DNA from: Dehalococcoidia bacterium
Lineage (GTDB): Bacteria; Chloroflexota; Dehalococcoidia; Dehalococcoidales; JAUWYK01
Direction: 5' to 3'
Assembly: GCA_030615865.1 (NCBI GenBank)
Contig: JAUWYK010000023.1
Coordinates: 1-23,372, forward strand
DNA length: 23,372 nucleotides
In this document: piece by piece, positions 7,450 to 15,891 of the stretch
How the letters are laid out: every line of letters starts with the position of its first letter
Position numbering within the stretch: the first letter of the stretch is position 1
The notes under the pieces: model-generated
Told to the model about the DNA's origin: nothing
What the model saw: the letters and a program-made list of their open reading frames with translations, nothing else
Databases searched by the model: none
Position numbers and translations under genes: made by a program

Positions 7450-8949
7450 CTATTTGGCAAGAGACAGGACAAGGTTGACCAAGGTACGTACCGGTACCCC
7501 GGTAGCCCCCTTAACCAGGTAGGCTTTCTCCTTCTCGCTTAGACTGGTACCAGCAATATCCAGGTGAACCCAGGGGGTATCACCGGCAAACTCAGCCAGG
7601 AACTGGGCGGCGGTGATAGCCCCACCGTATTTACCGCCGACGTTCTTAATGTCAGCTACATCACTCTTAATTTGTTCTTTATACTGCTCGTGCATCGGCA
7701 TCTGCCAGATAAGCTCCCCGGCTTCAGCACCAGCTTTAATCACCTTATCCACCAGCTCCTGATTATTACCAAAAGCACCGCTATATACCTCACCCAGAGC
7801 TACTCTACAGGCTCCGGTTAAAGTAGCCACATCAACCACAAGTTTGGCACCGAACTTTTTAGCATAACTTAAAGCATCGGCTAAAATAAGCCGCCCCTCA
7901 GCGTCTGTGGAGATAACCTCAATAGTCTTACCGTTCATTGCAGTTAAAATATCGCCCGGTTTAAGGGCGCTACTACCGAGTAGATTCTCTGTAGCTGGAA
8001 CTATAGCCATAACATTAATCTTTGGCTTAAGTTGAGCAATGGCACTTACTGCGGCCATAACCGCCGCCCCCCCTGCCATATCTCCCTTCATCTCAGCCAT
8101 CCCCTCTGATGGCTTTATAGAAATACCTCCAGAATCAAAGGTTATCCCCTTACCAACTAAGGCTACGTCAATTTGGGTAGAATCACCCCCTTTATAGTGG
8201 AGAACAACGAACTTAGGTGGTTGCCGACTTCCCTGAGTTACACCTAACAGTGCCCCCATCCCCAACTCCTGCATCTGCTCCCGCTCAAGAACACTAAATT
8301 CAAGCCCATAGGTCTCAGCCAGCTTTTTTGCCATCTCAGCCATGTGGTTGGGTGTCATATAATTAGCCGGCTCATTAACCATATCACGAGCCAGATTAGT
8401 TGCCTCAGCCAGAACCCTGCCTTTATAGCAGCCCCGTTCTAAAGTAGGCAGTTTTGTCTCATCGGCACCTACTATAGTAAGCTGCTTAATCTCACCATAT
8501 TCAGCTTCTTTAGTCATATGCCGACGAAATGAGTAGACACCAAGTAGGGCACCCTCGGTTACTGCTTGAGTAGCACTCTCCAGGCTTATACCGGCTATTG
8601 CCGCTCCCTGGACAATAGTGGCAATACTCTCTACACCCTTCTGCCGCAAAAGGCGACAAGTCTCAGCCACTGCTCCACGAACCTTATCCTGAGATAGCTC
8701 CTGCTTTTTACCCAAGCCGGTAACCACCACCCGAGGTGCTGGAAGCTTACCCAGGCTATGAATAATAGTAATCTCATTGAGCTTACCCTTAATCTCACCC
8801 TGGCTAATAAGCTGAGAGATAGCCCCTGCCAAAGCCTTATCTACAGTGGCTATGTCGCCATCAAGGCGTTCCGTCTCCTCAAAAAAGTTCACTATGATAG
8901 CATCGGCCTCAGTCTTAGCGATATCACCAACTATGACCTTAATCTCCAC
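7450..8949 (-). CDS. pepA: Leucyl aminopeptidase (M17)
   Basis: Cytosolic two-metal exopeptidase that removes N-terminal residues. The N-terminal macro-like domain starts VEIKVIVGDI. The C-terminal catalytic domain has VGKGITFDSGGISIKP (metal Lys and Asp), MKGDMAGGAAVM, and the M17 signature VISTDAEGRLILAD. The longest open frame runs to 9030, but its first 27 codons overlap the upstream gene and read MPWIPLG..., unlike the family. I therefore start at GTG 8949, which has GGAG seven bases before it and gives a 499-aa protein of normal length. It follows the P-loop gene by 13 nt. Confidence 0.96.
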   Translation of the reverse strand: MEIKVIVGDIAKTEADAIIVNFFEETERLDGDIATVDKALAGAISQLISQGEIKGKLNEITIIHSLGKLPAPRVVVTGLGKKQELSQDKVRGAVAETCRLLRQKGVESIATIVQGAAIAGISLESATQAVTEGALLGVYSFRRHMTKEAEYGEIKQLTIVGADETKLPTLERGCYKGRVLAEATNLARDMVNEPANYMTPNHMAEMAKKLAETYGLEFSVLEREQMQELGMGALLGVTQGSRQPPKFVVLHYKGGDSTQIDVALVGKGITFDSGGISIKPSEGMAEMKGDMAGGAAVMAAVSAIAQLKPKINVMAIVPATENLLGSSALKPGDILTAMNGKTIEVISTDAEGRLILADALSYAKKFGAKLVVDVATLTGACRVALGEVYSGAFGNNQELVDKVIKAGAEAGELIWQMPMHEQYKEQIKSDVADIKNVGGKYGGAITAAQFLAEFAGDTPWVHLDIAGTSLSEKEKAYLVKGATGVPVRTLVNLVLSLAK

Positions 8950-8962
8950 CTTATGTCTCCTT

Positions 8963-9550
8963 TCACCTGCGTACCTCTCGAACAATCTTGTCCAGTACCG
9001 GGGTAATATCCCGAGAGGTATCCACGGCATAGTGGTTACGGCGGATTTTTTGAACTGTGGGCTTCATCTTCTGGTATACTTCCCAACTCGCATCTGATTT
9101 ACCCACTGGGTTCACCTCTTCTAGCCTGGCGCTAAGACGTTCACGCACCATCTCAGGTGGCGCCTCAACACGCACCAGGACAAGCTTAACCTCCAAACGG
9201 TCAGCAATATTATACAGGCGTTCACGATACCGCTCTGATAGATTGGTAGCATCTAAAATAACGGGGATTCCCTTTTTCAATAGCCTTTCAATAAGAAGGT
9301 GACACGCCCGAAAAAGGCGAGAGCTTTCCTGCGCACTATAAGTTAGCGATGAAAAAAGAGCCTTGCGCAAGACATCACTTTCCAGAATAATAAACGGTAA
9401 TCTCTCAGCTAGCCGGCTACAGAAATAAGATTTTCCTGTTCCGGGCAAGCCACTGACGACAATAAAGGCAGGCTCTACTGCTGGGTCAGGAAACTCCCCT
9501 AAGCTGTCGGTCAGCCGCTGCACATCAGAAACAAGCTGGGTATGTTCCAC
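8963..9550 (-). CDS. P-loop ATPase/kinase-like protein (AAA_33 type)
   Basis: 195 aa. Walker A is GLPGTGKS (34-41), with FIILESDVLRK after it and VILDATNLSERYRERL (97-112) where kinases of this group bind substrate. A lid-like Arg cluster follows (ERLSARLEE). It resembles AAA_33, gluconate kinase and zeta-toxin-like folds; the substrate is unknown and there is no antitoxin next to it. The start is GTG at 9550. There is no clear Shine-Dalgarno, but TATAAT sits six bases before the GTG, so a leaderless transcript is possible, though the -35 match is poor. It heads the unit with pepA and the UlaG-like gene. Confidence 0.82.
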   Translation of the reverse strand: MEHTQLVSDVQRLTDSLGEFPDPAVEPAFIVVSGLPGTGKSYFCSRLAERLPFIILESDVLRKALFSSLTYSAQESSRLFRACHLLIERLLKKGIPVILDATNLSERYRERLYNIADRLEVKLVLVRVEAPPEMVRERLSARLEEVNPVGKSDASWEVYQKMKPTVQKIRRNHYAVDTSRDITPVLDKIVREVRR

Positions 9551-9708
9551 ACCTTGATTATAGAATGTTTCCTTCCATTTCGCTAGGTAGTTTGGGGAAA
9601 ATATCTAACTAATTTATTAAAATTTAAGCCCTACCTTAAAGGGGGAGGGAATAAAGTGGGGGAAACCAAAGATTTTTCCGGGTGCTTAAAGGGGCTAATA
9701 AACAGACT

Positions 9709-10563
9709 CTATTCTCCACTATAAAAAGCAACAGCCAGGGTCCCAGTGCCGCAGGCATAGCCCATTACCGGGCTAAACTCACTAAGCCAGAGTTCACTGC
9801 AATTGAATTCTGATGCTATCCGCTCCTTTAGCCTCTCGGCTTCATCCAAAGCATAGGCATGCATCACAGCAACATGTACCGGGCTTAGCCCCACTTTATC
9901 CCTCATTGTCTTAAGCAGCCGTTCTATGCCACTCTCTTTACTTCTTACTACGCCCATAAAACGCACCACCCCGGAAATAGTAAATATAGGTTTAATATTA
10001 AGTATAGAGCCTGCCCGGGCTGCCACCTTGGGTATGCGCCCTGACCGATAAACATAGCGGATGGTATCTAAAACGACAACGACATTAACCTTATCCCTCA
10101 TTTCCTCGGCTGCTTTAACCACTTCGGGCAGACTCTTACCCGCCTCAGCCGCCCGAGCTGCGGCTAAAGCAACAAAACCTTCGGCAGCAGTGGCGGTTCG
10201 GGAGTCCAATATCTCAATGGTTGTCCCGGGAAGCTCATTTTCAGCCTGTTCCTTAGCTAATCGGGCGCTATCATACACCATGCTCAATTTAGAGGAGACG
10301 GTTACACAAAGGATATTTGTTGTCCGCTTACTTGCTTCACGGTAGGCTTCAAGGCACACTGTGGGCGAGGGGGCGGAGGTTTTAAAATGTTCCGGGTTCT
10401 TTAGAAATAGCTCATAGGCTTCAGTGGGGGTTATGTCTATCCACTCTTTGTAGATCTTATCCCCAAAGTAGAGGTTAATGGGCAATATCCACAACTGGTA
10501 TTGCCTAACCATCTCTGGAGGCAGGCAGGCTATAGTATCAGTTACAATAGCTACCTTTTGCAT
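9709..10563 (-). CDS. DegV family fatty-acid-binding protein
   Basis: Family known to bind fatty acids; FakB members present them to the FakA kinase. The protein begins MQKVAIVTDTIACLP, then FKTSAPSP at the fatty-acid pocket, VTVSSKLS, ILDSRTATAAEGF, RYVYRSGRIP and MGYACGTGTLAV near the end. I start at ATG 10563; a GTG at 10584 would add MVTNGFL, which is unlike the family. The start lies inside the end of the HAAS gene (26-nt overlap), so it is translated in the padR unit. No fakA is in the window. The 158 bp downstream to the next gene shows no clear terminator. Confidence 0.92.
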   Translation of the reverse strand: MQKVAIVTDTIACLPPEMVRQYQLWILPINLYFGDKIYKEWIDITPTEAYELFLKNPEHFKTSAPSPTVCLEAYREASKRTTNILCVTVSSKLSMVYDSARLAKEQAENELPGTTIEILDSRTATAAEGFVALAAARAAEAGKSLPEVVKAAEEMRDKVNVVVVLDTIRYVYRSGRIPKVAARAGSILNIKPIFTISGVVRFMGVVRSKESGIERLLKTMRDKVGLSPVHVAVMHAYALDEAERLKERIASEFNCSELWLSEFSPVMGYACGTGTLAVAFYSGE

Positions 10564-11473
10564 CAGAAACCCGTTGGTCACCACGTCTTATCTTTCGTTC
10601 CACCAATGCCGGGGTTAAGAAAAGCCCAAGCATCACTAGAATCAGAACCAAAAAGGCAGGCAGACCAAGCATGCCTTTAGTATAATAGGCGACCATACTC
10701 AGAGTTAGAAGCCCCGATATAAGTAGCACGGCTACCTTTAACCAGCGCTTTCTCAAACGAATGAACATAGCCACAGCTAAGGCTAACGCTAAGAAGCTCA
10801 GCCCAATCCAAGGTGCAAAATCATTAAGACGTTGCATGCTAAGCTCAGGAAATCTTTCCCCCGACTCAACAGCTAAAAACCAGCCGATGATGATAGGCAA
10901 CGGAAACAGCATTACAGAGCTATATAACCAGTCTCTCTTTATGGTTTGAACTATAATGGCGTATAGCAACAATAAGGCTAGCGGGATATAGATGAGTATT
11001 GCCAACCACGACCACCCTTTGGGGAGGAAAAGTAAAAAGAGACCAGCCGTTACTACCGGCAGTAAAGAATAACCTAACCAAGGGAAAAGCCAGGTTGGCT
11101 TACCATGACACCAGCCATAGATTACTGTAGCCAGGACTAAACCAAGCATAACCAGTAGCCAACCAATACCCTGCCACCAATTTAGGGCAAACAACAGAGC
11201 AAAAAGAAGGTGTGGCATTGAAGCTAGTAGCGTTTGCCCCCAGGTGCCCTGGCTATGAGCTTCATATATCTGACGAGCTACCAGCTTAGTCGAGCCTAAC
11301 AGCTTCTCACAATTCTTAGCTGCCTCCTCTTCAGAAAGCCCGGCTTCTCTTAGCTCCTGGAACCTGTCCTCGATATGCGTCTCCAGCTCAGTGATAACCT
11401 CTCTCTCCGATGAGAGGTCTAGCCTTAGGTTATGCCTAACACTATCAAGGTAATGACTCAACAGAGTTGCCAC
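10538..11473 (-). CDS. Membrane protein with N-terminal HAAS domain
   Basis: Residues 1-70 are soluble and match the HAAS fold: VITELETHIEDRFQELREAGLSEEEA, then a KLLGS segment. From about residue 80 follow roughly eight hydrophobic stretches (for example LFALLFALNWW, LLLLYAIIV and LVLILVMLGLFL), so it is an integral membrane protein. The tail is charged (RKIRRGDQR). HAAS proteins are typically paired with PadR regulators, as here; their function is not settled, with roles in membrane stress or signalling proposed. The start is GTG with AGG about seven bases upstream, 15 nt after padR. It overlaps degV by 26 nt. Confidence 0.83.
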   Translation of the reverse strand: MATLLSHYLDSVRHNLRLDLSSEREVITELETHIEDRFQELREAGLSEEEAAKNCEKLLGSTKLVARQIYEAHSQGTWGQTLLASMPHLLFALLFALNWWQGIGWLLVMLGLVLATVIYGWCHGKPTWLFPWLGYSLLPVVTAGLFLLFLPKGWSWLAILIYIPLALLLLYAIIVQTIKRDWLYSSVMLFPLPIIIGWFLAVESGERFPELSMQRLNDFAPWIGLSFLALALAVAMFIRLRKRWLKVAVLLISGLLTLSMVAYYTKGMLGLPAFLVLILVMLGLFLTPALVERKIRRGDQRVSDAKGSYCN

Positions 11474-11488
11474 CTCAGCTACCTCATA

Positions 11489-11824
11489 TCAAGTACTTGC
11501 TGGTTGAATAATTAGGTTCATGGCAGTCAAAAAGTCCTGCCACTGACTTCTTTTCTCTACCAGGATAGACAAACCTTTATCCGTGAGATGATAATACTTC
11601 CGCTGCTGACCAGTAGGCAGCACCTGCCACTTACCTTGGATTAAGCCCGCCCTTTCCAAACGATGGAGAGCAGGATAAAGAGTCCCCTCCTTAAATCTAA
11701 AGTAGCCCTGACTCCTTCTCTCAAGCTCCTTAATAATCTGGTAGCCATACATCGGCTGATAACCTATTAAGCAAAGAAGTAAGGAAGCAGTACTACCCGT
11801 CATTAACTCTCGCCTTTGTACCAT
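11489..11824 (-). CDS. PadR family transcriptional regulator
   Basis: 111 aa, the short PadR form. The winged helix is clear: LLLCLIGYQPMYGYQIIKEL, FKEGTLYPALHRLERAGLI with the recognition helix and EGTLYPAL hallmark, then the wing RKYYHLTDKG. A short C-terminal helix would dimerise. The ATG has GAGGT at good spacing. PadR proteins are usually repressors of an adjacent membrane protein gene and of themselves. The promoter here carries a matching palindrome over its -10 box, so autorepression of the padR-HAAS-degV unit is likely. The ligand is unknown. Confidence 0.94.
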   Translation of the reverse strand: MVQRRELMTGSTASLLLCLIGYQPMYGYQIIKELERRSQGYFRFKEGTLYPALHRLERAGLIQGKWQVLPTGQQRKYYHLTDKGLSILVEKRSQWQDFLTAMNLIIQPAST

Positions 11825-11860
11825 TTAAGTTACCTCGCTCAACCTAATACCTAGTCTCTC

Positions 11861-11896
11861 TATGTATAATATAACACATACTCCGGTAAATTGCAA
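11861..11896 (-). promoter_or_regulatory. padR promoter with PadR-type operator
   Basis: On the minus strand, TTGCAA (11896-11891), 17 bp and TATATT (11873-11868) form a promoter 44 bp before the padR ATG. The 20 bp at 11861-11880 form an ATGT-N10-ACAT palindrome with arms TATGT/ACATA, the known PadR operator style, centred on the -10 box. Binding there would block polymerase. Confidence 0.7.
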
Positions 11897-11935
11897 CCCT
11901 TTGAAAGTAAGTACTAAAAAGAGGAATAACTTTTT

Positions 11936-13177
11936 CTAGGTGGGGAACTGGCTAAATATCAAGGTAGCATTAGTACTACCAAAGCCAAAGGAATTGGAAA
12001 GGGCTACCCTTACCTTAGCTTCCCTGGCTACATTAGGCACATAGTCAAGGTCACACTCGGGGTCTGGGGTCTCATAATTTATGGTTGGCGGAATAATACC
12101 CTGCTTGATAGTAAGGATGCAAAATATTGCCTCCACCACCCCAGCTGCACCCCATAAATGACCTATCATTGATTTGTTAGCACTTACCGGTATCCCATTA
12201 CTCCGCCCCTGAAAAACACTCTTTATCGCCCGGGTTTCAGACAGGTCATTTAGTGGCGTTGATGTGCCATGGGCATTAATATAATCAATTTCATCAATAG
12301 AAATGCCGGCATCATTAAGCGCCATTCTCATACAATTAGCTGCGCCCTTCCCCTCAGGGTCGGGGGCGGTTATATGATAAGCATCACTATTCAAGCCGTA
12401 GCCCAATACCTCAGCGTAAATCTTTGCCCCCCTATTAAGGGCAAACTCCAGCTCTTCCAGAATGACAACGCCACTACCCTCACTGGTGACAAAGCCATCA
12501 CGGTCTTTATCAAAGGGACGGCTAGCCTTCTCCGGCTCCTCATTTCTGGTCGACGTGACCTTTATAGCATCCAATCCGGCAAATATAATAGGGCTAATAG
12601 CCGCCTCAGCACCACCAGCAATCATGACATCAGCCTCACCCCCCTGGATAACCCTAAAGGCATTACCTATGGCATGCGTCCCAGAGGCACAGGCGGTTAC
12701 CGAGCACATATTTGGACCCTCAGCGCCAAACTGGATGGCAACCTGTCCCGATGCCATATTGGCAATGAAGCCGGGGATGAAAAATGGAGAAATCCGGTGA
12801 CGAGCCCCCTGAAGCAGTAACTGGTAATTTTTTTCCAAGCTTTCTATGCCACCTATGGCTGTCCCCACCGCTGTTCCGACCCGGTCAGCATTACTAGAAT
12901 TAATGATAAGCTTTGAATCCTCCACCGCCATCTGGGTTGAAGCTAGAGCAAAATGGATAAAACGGTCTGCCCTCCGTATCAGCTTCCTGCCCATAAAGTC
13001 CAGTGGGTTAAACTCCTTCACCTCGCCAGCAATCCTGGTCCGAAAACCAGCAGCATCAAACCTGGTAACCATGCCAATACCAGATTTCCCCTGACATAAA
13101 GATTGCCAGCTTTTCACCACCCCTATTCCTAAGGGGGTTATTGCCCCCAAGCCGGTTACCACGACTCTTCTTTTCAT
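11936..13177 (-). CDS. fabF: Beta-ketoacyl-ACP synthase II
   Basis: Condenses malonyl-ACP with acyl-ACP in fatty-acid elongation. At 413 aa it matches FabF. The active-site Cys163 lies in TACASGTHAIG, His303 in NAHGTSTPLND, and Lys335/His340 in NKSMIGHLWGAAG, so the Cys-His-His set is complete. The usual gatekeeper region near the C-terminus (SNSFGFGSTNA) is present. The ATG has only a weak GGATAA upstream. It is the last gene of a unit with two acyl-CoA synthetase genes and not beside acpP, fabD or fabG, which suggests a role tied to a particular acyl pathway rather than, or besides, bulk synthesis. Confidence 0.95.
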   Translation of the reverse strand: MKRRVVVTGLGAITPLGIGVVKSWQSLCQGKSGIGMVTRFDAAGFRTRIAGEVKEFNPLDFMGRKLIRRADRFIHFALASTQMAVEDSKLIINSSNADRVGTAVGTAIGGIESLEKNYQLLLQGARHRISPFFIPGFIANMASGQVAIQFGAEGPNMCSVTACASGTHAIGNAFRVIQGGEADVMIAGGAEAAISPIIFAGLDAIKVTSTRNEEPEKASRPFDKDRDGFVTSEGSGVVILEELEFALNRGAKIYAEVLGYGLNSDAYHITAPDPEGKGAANCMRMALNDAGISIDEIDYINAHGTSTPLNDLSETRAIKSVFQGRSNGIPVSANKSMIGHLWGAAGVVEAIFCILTIKQGIIPPTINYETPDPECDLDYVPNVAREAKVRVALSNSFGFGSTNATLIFSQFPT

Positions 13178-13214
13178 GGGTAATTATCCAGTCAGCAAGT
13201 TTGGCTAGGTTTAC

Positions 13215-14726
13215 TTAATGCTTAAGGCCTTCTTTATCAATCCTACCGGTAGCAGTTTTGGGTAAAGAATCTGTAAATATAACCTGCTTAGGCACCTTAT
13301 AATTAGCCAGGCGCTCAAGACAAAATCGCTTAATCTCCTGTTCCGTTGCCATTTCCCCCGCTTTCAAGCCAATAATAGCTTTGACCGTCTCCCCTCGTAT
13401 TTCATCAGGAGCCCCTACCACCGCCACCTCAGCCACCTTGGGATGGGTGCGGAGTACCGTTTCGATATCATTGGGATAGATATTCTGACCCTTGGTGTTA
13501 ATCATATCCTTCTTCATTCCGGTGAGATACACCTCACCGTCTTCATCAACCATGCCTAAATCACCTGTATACAGCCAGCTGTTCCTTAGGGCCCTGGCAG
13601 TGGCTTCAGGACGGTTGTAATACTCCGTCATTAACGGCCCTCTAACAATTATCTCACCTGGCTGATTCGGGGGTAGTTCCCGACCGTTATCATCCACTAT
13701 CTTTAGTTCCCAGCCAGGCAATGCTTTCCCTACTGAACCAGGCTTGGCGACGCCATTAACCGATTGACAGGTAACATGGCATGATGCTTCAGTCAAACCC
13801 CAGAAGTCAACAATATTCATGCCGTAGTGTTTCTGAAATCTCTCCTTTATATCAACCGGCAGCGCCGCCCCGGCACTGCCGCACAAGCGGAGGGAACTCA
13901 AATCGTGCTTTATTATCTCCCCCGCAGCCATATTGACCGCTAGGACATAGATAAAGGGCACTGCCAGGAACATGGTCACCCTTTCCCGTTCAATTAGCTC
14001 TAGCAGGTTACCTATAGATAGCCCGGGCAACATTACCACCGTGCTACCTTTATGAATTGACGCCAGCAATATTGCTACCAGCCCGAAGGCATGATGCATC
14101 GGTAGGGCAAATAGCACCATTATATCTTTATCAGTCTGTTCAAATCCCACGGCCGATATCATCGCCTCAGTTACCAGGCTCTTATGGGACATCACAGTCC
14201 CTCTTGGTGGAAACGCAGGTCCTGAAGAATAAGCAATGTGAGCAGTATCCTCAGGCATTATCTCCACGTCAACCATCTGCACCGAACTGGAATCCATTAT
14301 CTCTTGGTAGCTAAGAAATTGGCCCTTGTAATCAGAACCCACCTCTATAACCTGTTTTATGGATTTGAAGCTCGGTAATGCCGGAACTATTGGCTCCAGC
14401 AGTGGACTCTCAGTCACCAGGACCTTAGGCAGGCAATCATTAATAAAAGCGGTTAATTCAGTAAGCTTATACTTGGTATCTAGGAGGACGGCAATACCAC
14501 CAATCTTGACTATGCCAAAGTAGGTGGTGACAAATTCTGGGCTATTGGGCAATAATATAGCTACTCGGTCACCTTTGCCTACCCCCATTCCTGTTAAGGC
14601 ATTGGCTACCTTATTTGAGGCTTCGTCCAACTCGGCATAGGATAATTTGCGGTCGCCCATAGCAACAGCCGTCTTCCCCGCATACTGCTTAGCTGCCTCC
14701 TCAAGCATCAGTTTCAGGTTCATCAC
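13215..14726 (-). CDS. AMP-forming acyl-CoA synthetase/ligase with altered core motifs
   Basis: 503 aa, ANL superfamily. Intact features are FWGLTEAS (309-315, the A5 motif), LYTGD (385-389, with the ribose-binding Asp) and GQNIYPNDIE (413-422, hinge region). Others depart from consensus. The ATP-binding A3 loop, normally YTSGTTGxPKG, reads YSSGPAFPPRG (166-176). The adenylation Lys of the A10 motif (GKI) is Arg495 (PKTATGRIDK). The Arg before the hinge is Met404 (TGMKKD). The frame is otherwise undamaged, so it is not a pseudogene. It may be a ligase with changed chemistry or a non-adenylating acyl-binding protein. It overlaps the upstream acyl-CoA synthetase subunit by 4 nt and precedes fabF. 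Confidence 0.88.
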   Translation of the reverse strand: MMNLKLMLEEAAKQYAGKTAVAMGDRKLSYAELDEASNKVANALTGMGVGKGDRVAILLPNSPEFVTTYFGIVKIGGIAVLLDTKYKLTELTAFINDCLPKVLVTESPLLEPIVPALPSFKSIKQVIEVGSDYKGQFLSYQEIMDSSSVQMVDVEIMPEDTAHIAYSSGPAFPPRGTVMSHKSLVTEAMISAVGFEQTDKDIMVLFALPMHHAFGLVAILLASIHKGSTVVMLPGLSIGNLLELIERERVTMFLAVPFIYVLAVNMAAGEIIKHDLSSLRLCGSAGAALPVDIKERFQKHYGMNIVDFWGLTEASCHVTCQSVNGVAKPGSVGKALPGWELKIVDDNGRELPPNQPGEIIVRGPLMTEYYNRPEATARALRNSWLYTGDLGMVDEDGEVYLTGMKKDMINTKGQNIYPNDIETVLRTHPKVAEVAVVGAPDEIRGETVKAIIGLKAGEMATEQEIKRFCLERLANYKVPKQVIFTDSLPKTATGRIDKEGLKH

Positions 14727-15433
14727 CTATCCTCCTCTAGTATCACCCGAGCATCTACAGCTACGGCACCATCGCTGTAGGCAAAAACGGGGTTAAGGTC
14801 AATCTCCTTTACCTCAGGATTCTGCTCCACAAAGTCAGAGACCTTAAGTAGCAGCTCCTCTAGTTTTGACACATCCACCGGTTCCTGACCTCTATAGCCT
14901 TCCAATAAGGGATAACCCTTTATCTCCCTGATCATCTCCCCGGCATCCCTTTTAGTTAAGGGAACAATTCTGAAGGAGACGTCTTTTAAAATTTCCACTA
15001 AAATTCCACCAAGACCAAACATAAGTACCGGACCAAACTGGGCATCCTTGGTCATACCAATAATCACTTCAACCCCAGGGCGAGCCATCTTTTGCACTGA
15101 TACACCCTGAATTACTGCCTGGGGATGCTTTTGTTTAACTGCTGACAGGATGTCGTCATAGGCTTTGCCTACCTGCTTTGATGTCCTTAGCCCTAGCTTA
15201 ACACCACCGGCATCACTCTTATGCACAATATCTGGTGAGACTATTTTTAATACTACAGGAAAGCCAAATTGCCTGCTTGCGGAGATTGCCTCGTCCCTAG
15301 CTGGGGCAAGCTTAGTATCAATAACGCTTATCCCTACCTGCTTAAGGAGTTGCTTAGACTCTATCTCTGTCAATAGGGTCTTGCCTTCACTCCTAGCCTT
15401 ATCTATTATCTGTGACTTAATCACCAAGGACAT
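14723..15433 (-). CDS. ADP-forming acyl-CoA synthetase beta subunit (ATP-grasp)
   Basis: 236 aa, the small ATP-grasp subunit of NDP-forming acetyl/acyl-CoA synthetase, which makes ATP from acyl-CoA or the reverse. The phosphate-carrying His71 is in IVHKSDAGGVKL. The ATP-binding GVEVIIGMTKDAQFGPVLMFGLGG and the EIDLNPV end are clear. The alpha subunit (CoA-binding and second His) is not in the window, so this is a stand-alone beta subunit. The AGGAGG touches the ATG at 15433, which is too close; TTG 15427 (six bases) or GTG 15424 (nine bases) may be the true start, giving a protein two or three residues shorter. It is the first gene of the unit with the AMP-forming ligase (4-nt overlap) and fabF. 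Confidence 0.92.
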   Translation of the reverse strand: MSLVIKSQIIDKARSEGKTLLTEIESKQLLKQVGISVIDTKLAPARDEAISASRQFGFPVVLKIVSPDIVHKSDAGGVKLGLRTSKQVGKAYDDILSAVKQKHPQAVIQGVSVQKMARPGVEVIIGMTKDAQFGPVLMFGLGGILVEILKDVSFRIVPLTKRDAGEMIREIKGYPLLEGYRGQEPVDVSKLEELLLKVSDFVEQNPEVKEIDLNPVFAYSDGAVAVDARVILEEDR

Positions 15434-15461
15434 CCTCCTGCATAGGCACTCGAGTTAAACC

Positions 15462-15489
15462 AGTATAGCAGATTTTGCTACCTTTGCAA
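15462..15489 (-). promoter_or_regulatory. Promoter of the acyl-CoA synthetase-fabF unit
   Basis: Minus strand: TTGCAA (15489-15484), 16 bp, TATACT (15467-15462); TTTGCA with a 17-bp spacer also works. The predicted RNA start lies about 20 bases before the gene. It is divergent from the trpB2 promoter. Confidence 0.65.
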
Positions 15490-15521
15490 AGAAATAAAAG
15501 CTAAAGCCAGCCCAAAGACTA

Positions 15522-15550
15522 TTGACAAATAATCAATGCTATGTTATATT
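15522..15550 (+). promoter_or_regulatory. Promoter of the T-box/trpB2 unit
   Basis: Perfect TTGACA (15522-15527), 17-bp spacer, TATATT (15545-15550). Transcription would start near 15557, just before the T-box leader. Confidence 0.8.
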
Positions 15551-15556
15551 TACGGC

Positions 15557-15873
15557 TAATAGAATAAAGTAAAGGCTGTGAACAAGACTAGTATGCTTCC
15601 AGCGAGGCACAGAGAGTCGGGTAAGGTGTGAGCCGATGCTGGCGCAGAAGCTGAATGGACTTGGGAGCCGCAAACTGAAAGTTGCCAAAATGGCAAACAA
15701 GTAGGCTTTGTCGCCGGGGAAGCGTTATCAAACCCCAGGGTACTGAGCTAAGCGTTTTAATTTAGCTCCGTAGCTGAGAGAGATGGTCAATTAGCTCCAA
15801 TTCATGGAGTTGACTAAAAAGGGTGGCACCGCGGAAGTAAGCCTCTCGCCCCTTAAAGGGCGGGAGGTTTTTT
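15557..15873 (+). promoter_or_regulatory. T-box riboswitch, tryptophan specific
   Basis: A leader of about 317 nt upstream of trpB2. The conserved T-box sequence AGGGTGGCACCGCGG is at 15820-15834, followed by a rho-independent terminator (15842-15873) that its pairing would disrupt. In stem I, GAATGGAC holds a TGG specifier (15656-15658) before A, as in other T-boxes. The UGGC of the T-box fits the G discriminator expected for tRNA-Trp. Uncharged tRNA-Trp should let transcription pass into trpB2. The 5' end is inferred from the promoter. Confidence 0.92.
15842..15873 (+). terminator. T-box regulated terminator of trpB2 leader
   Basis: Stem CCTCTCGCCC (15842-15851) with GGGCGGGAGG (15858-15867), one T-G pair, then six T. 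It competes with the antiterminator of the T-box. Confidence 0.88.
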
Positions 15874-15891
15874 AATAAGGAGGAAACCAAT

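Noticed and set aside
8950..9030. 27-codon N-terminal extension of the leucyl aminopeptidase frame (MPWIPLG...)
   Set aside because: It overlaps the upstream kinase-like gene, does not resemble the family, and GTG 8949 has a proper GGAG ribosome site.
9551..9708. G/A-rich gap between the kinase-like gene and degV as a possible terminator or small RNA
   Set aside because: No stable hairpin with a T-run could be found by eye; only a TATAAT near 9560 is notable.
12269..12820. 183-codon plus-strand frame opposite fabF
   Set aside because: It lies wholly antisense to a fully conserved fabF, has no ribosome site and no recognisable domain; a shadow frame.
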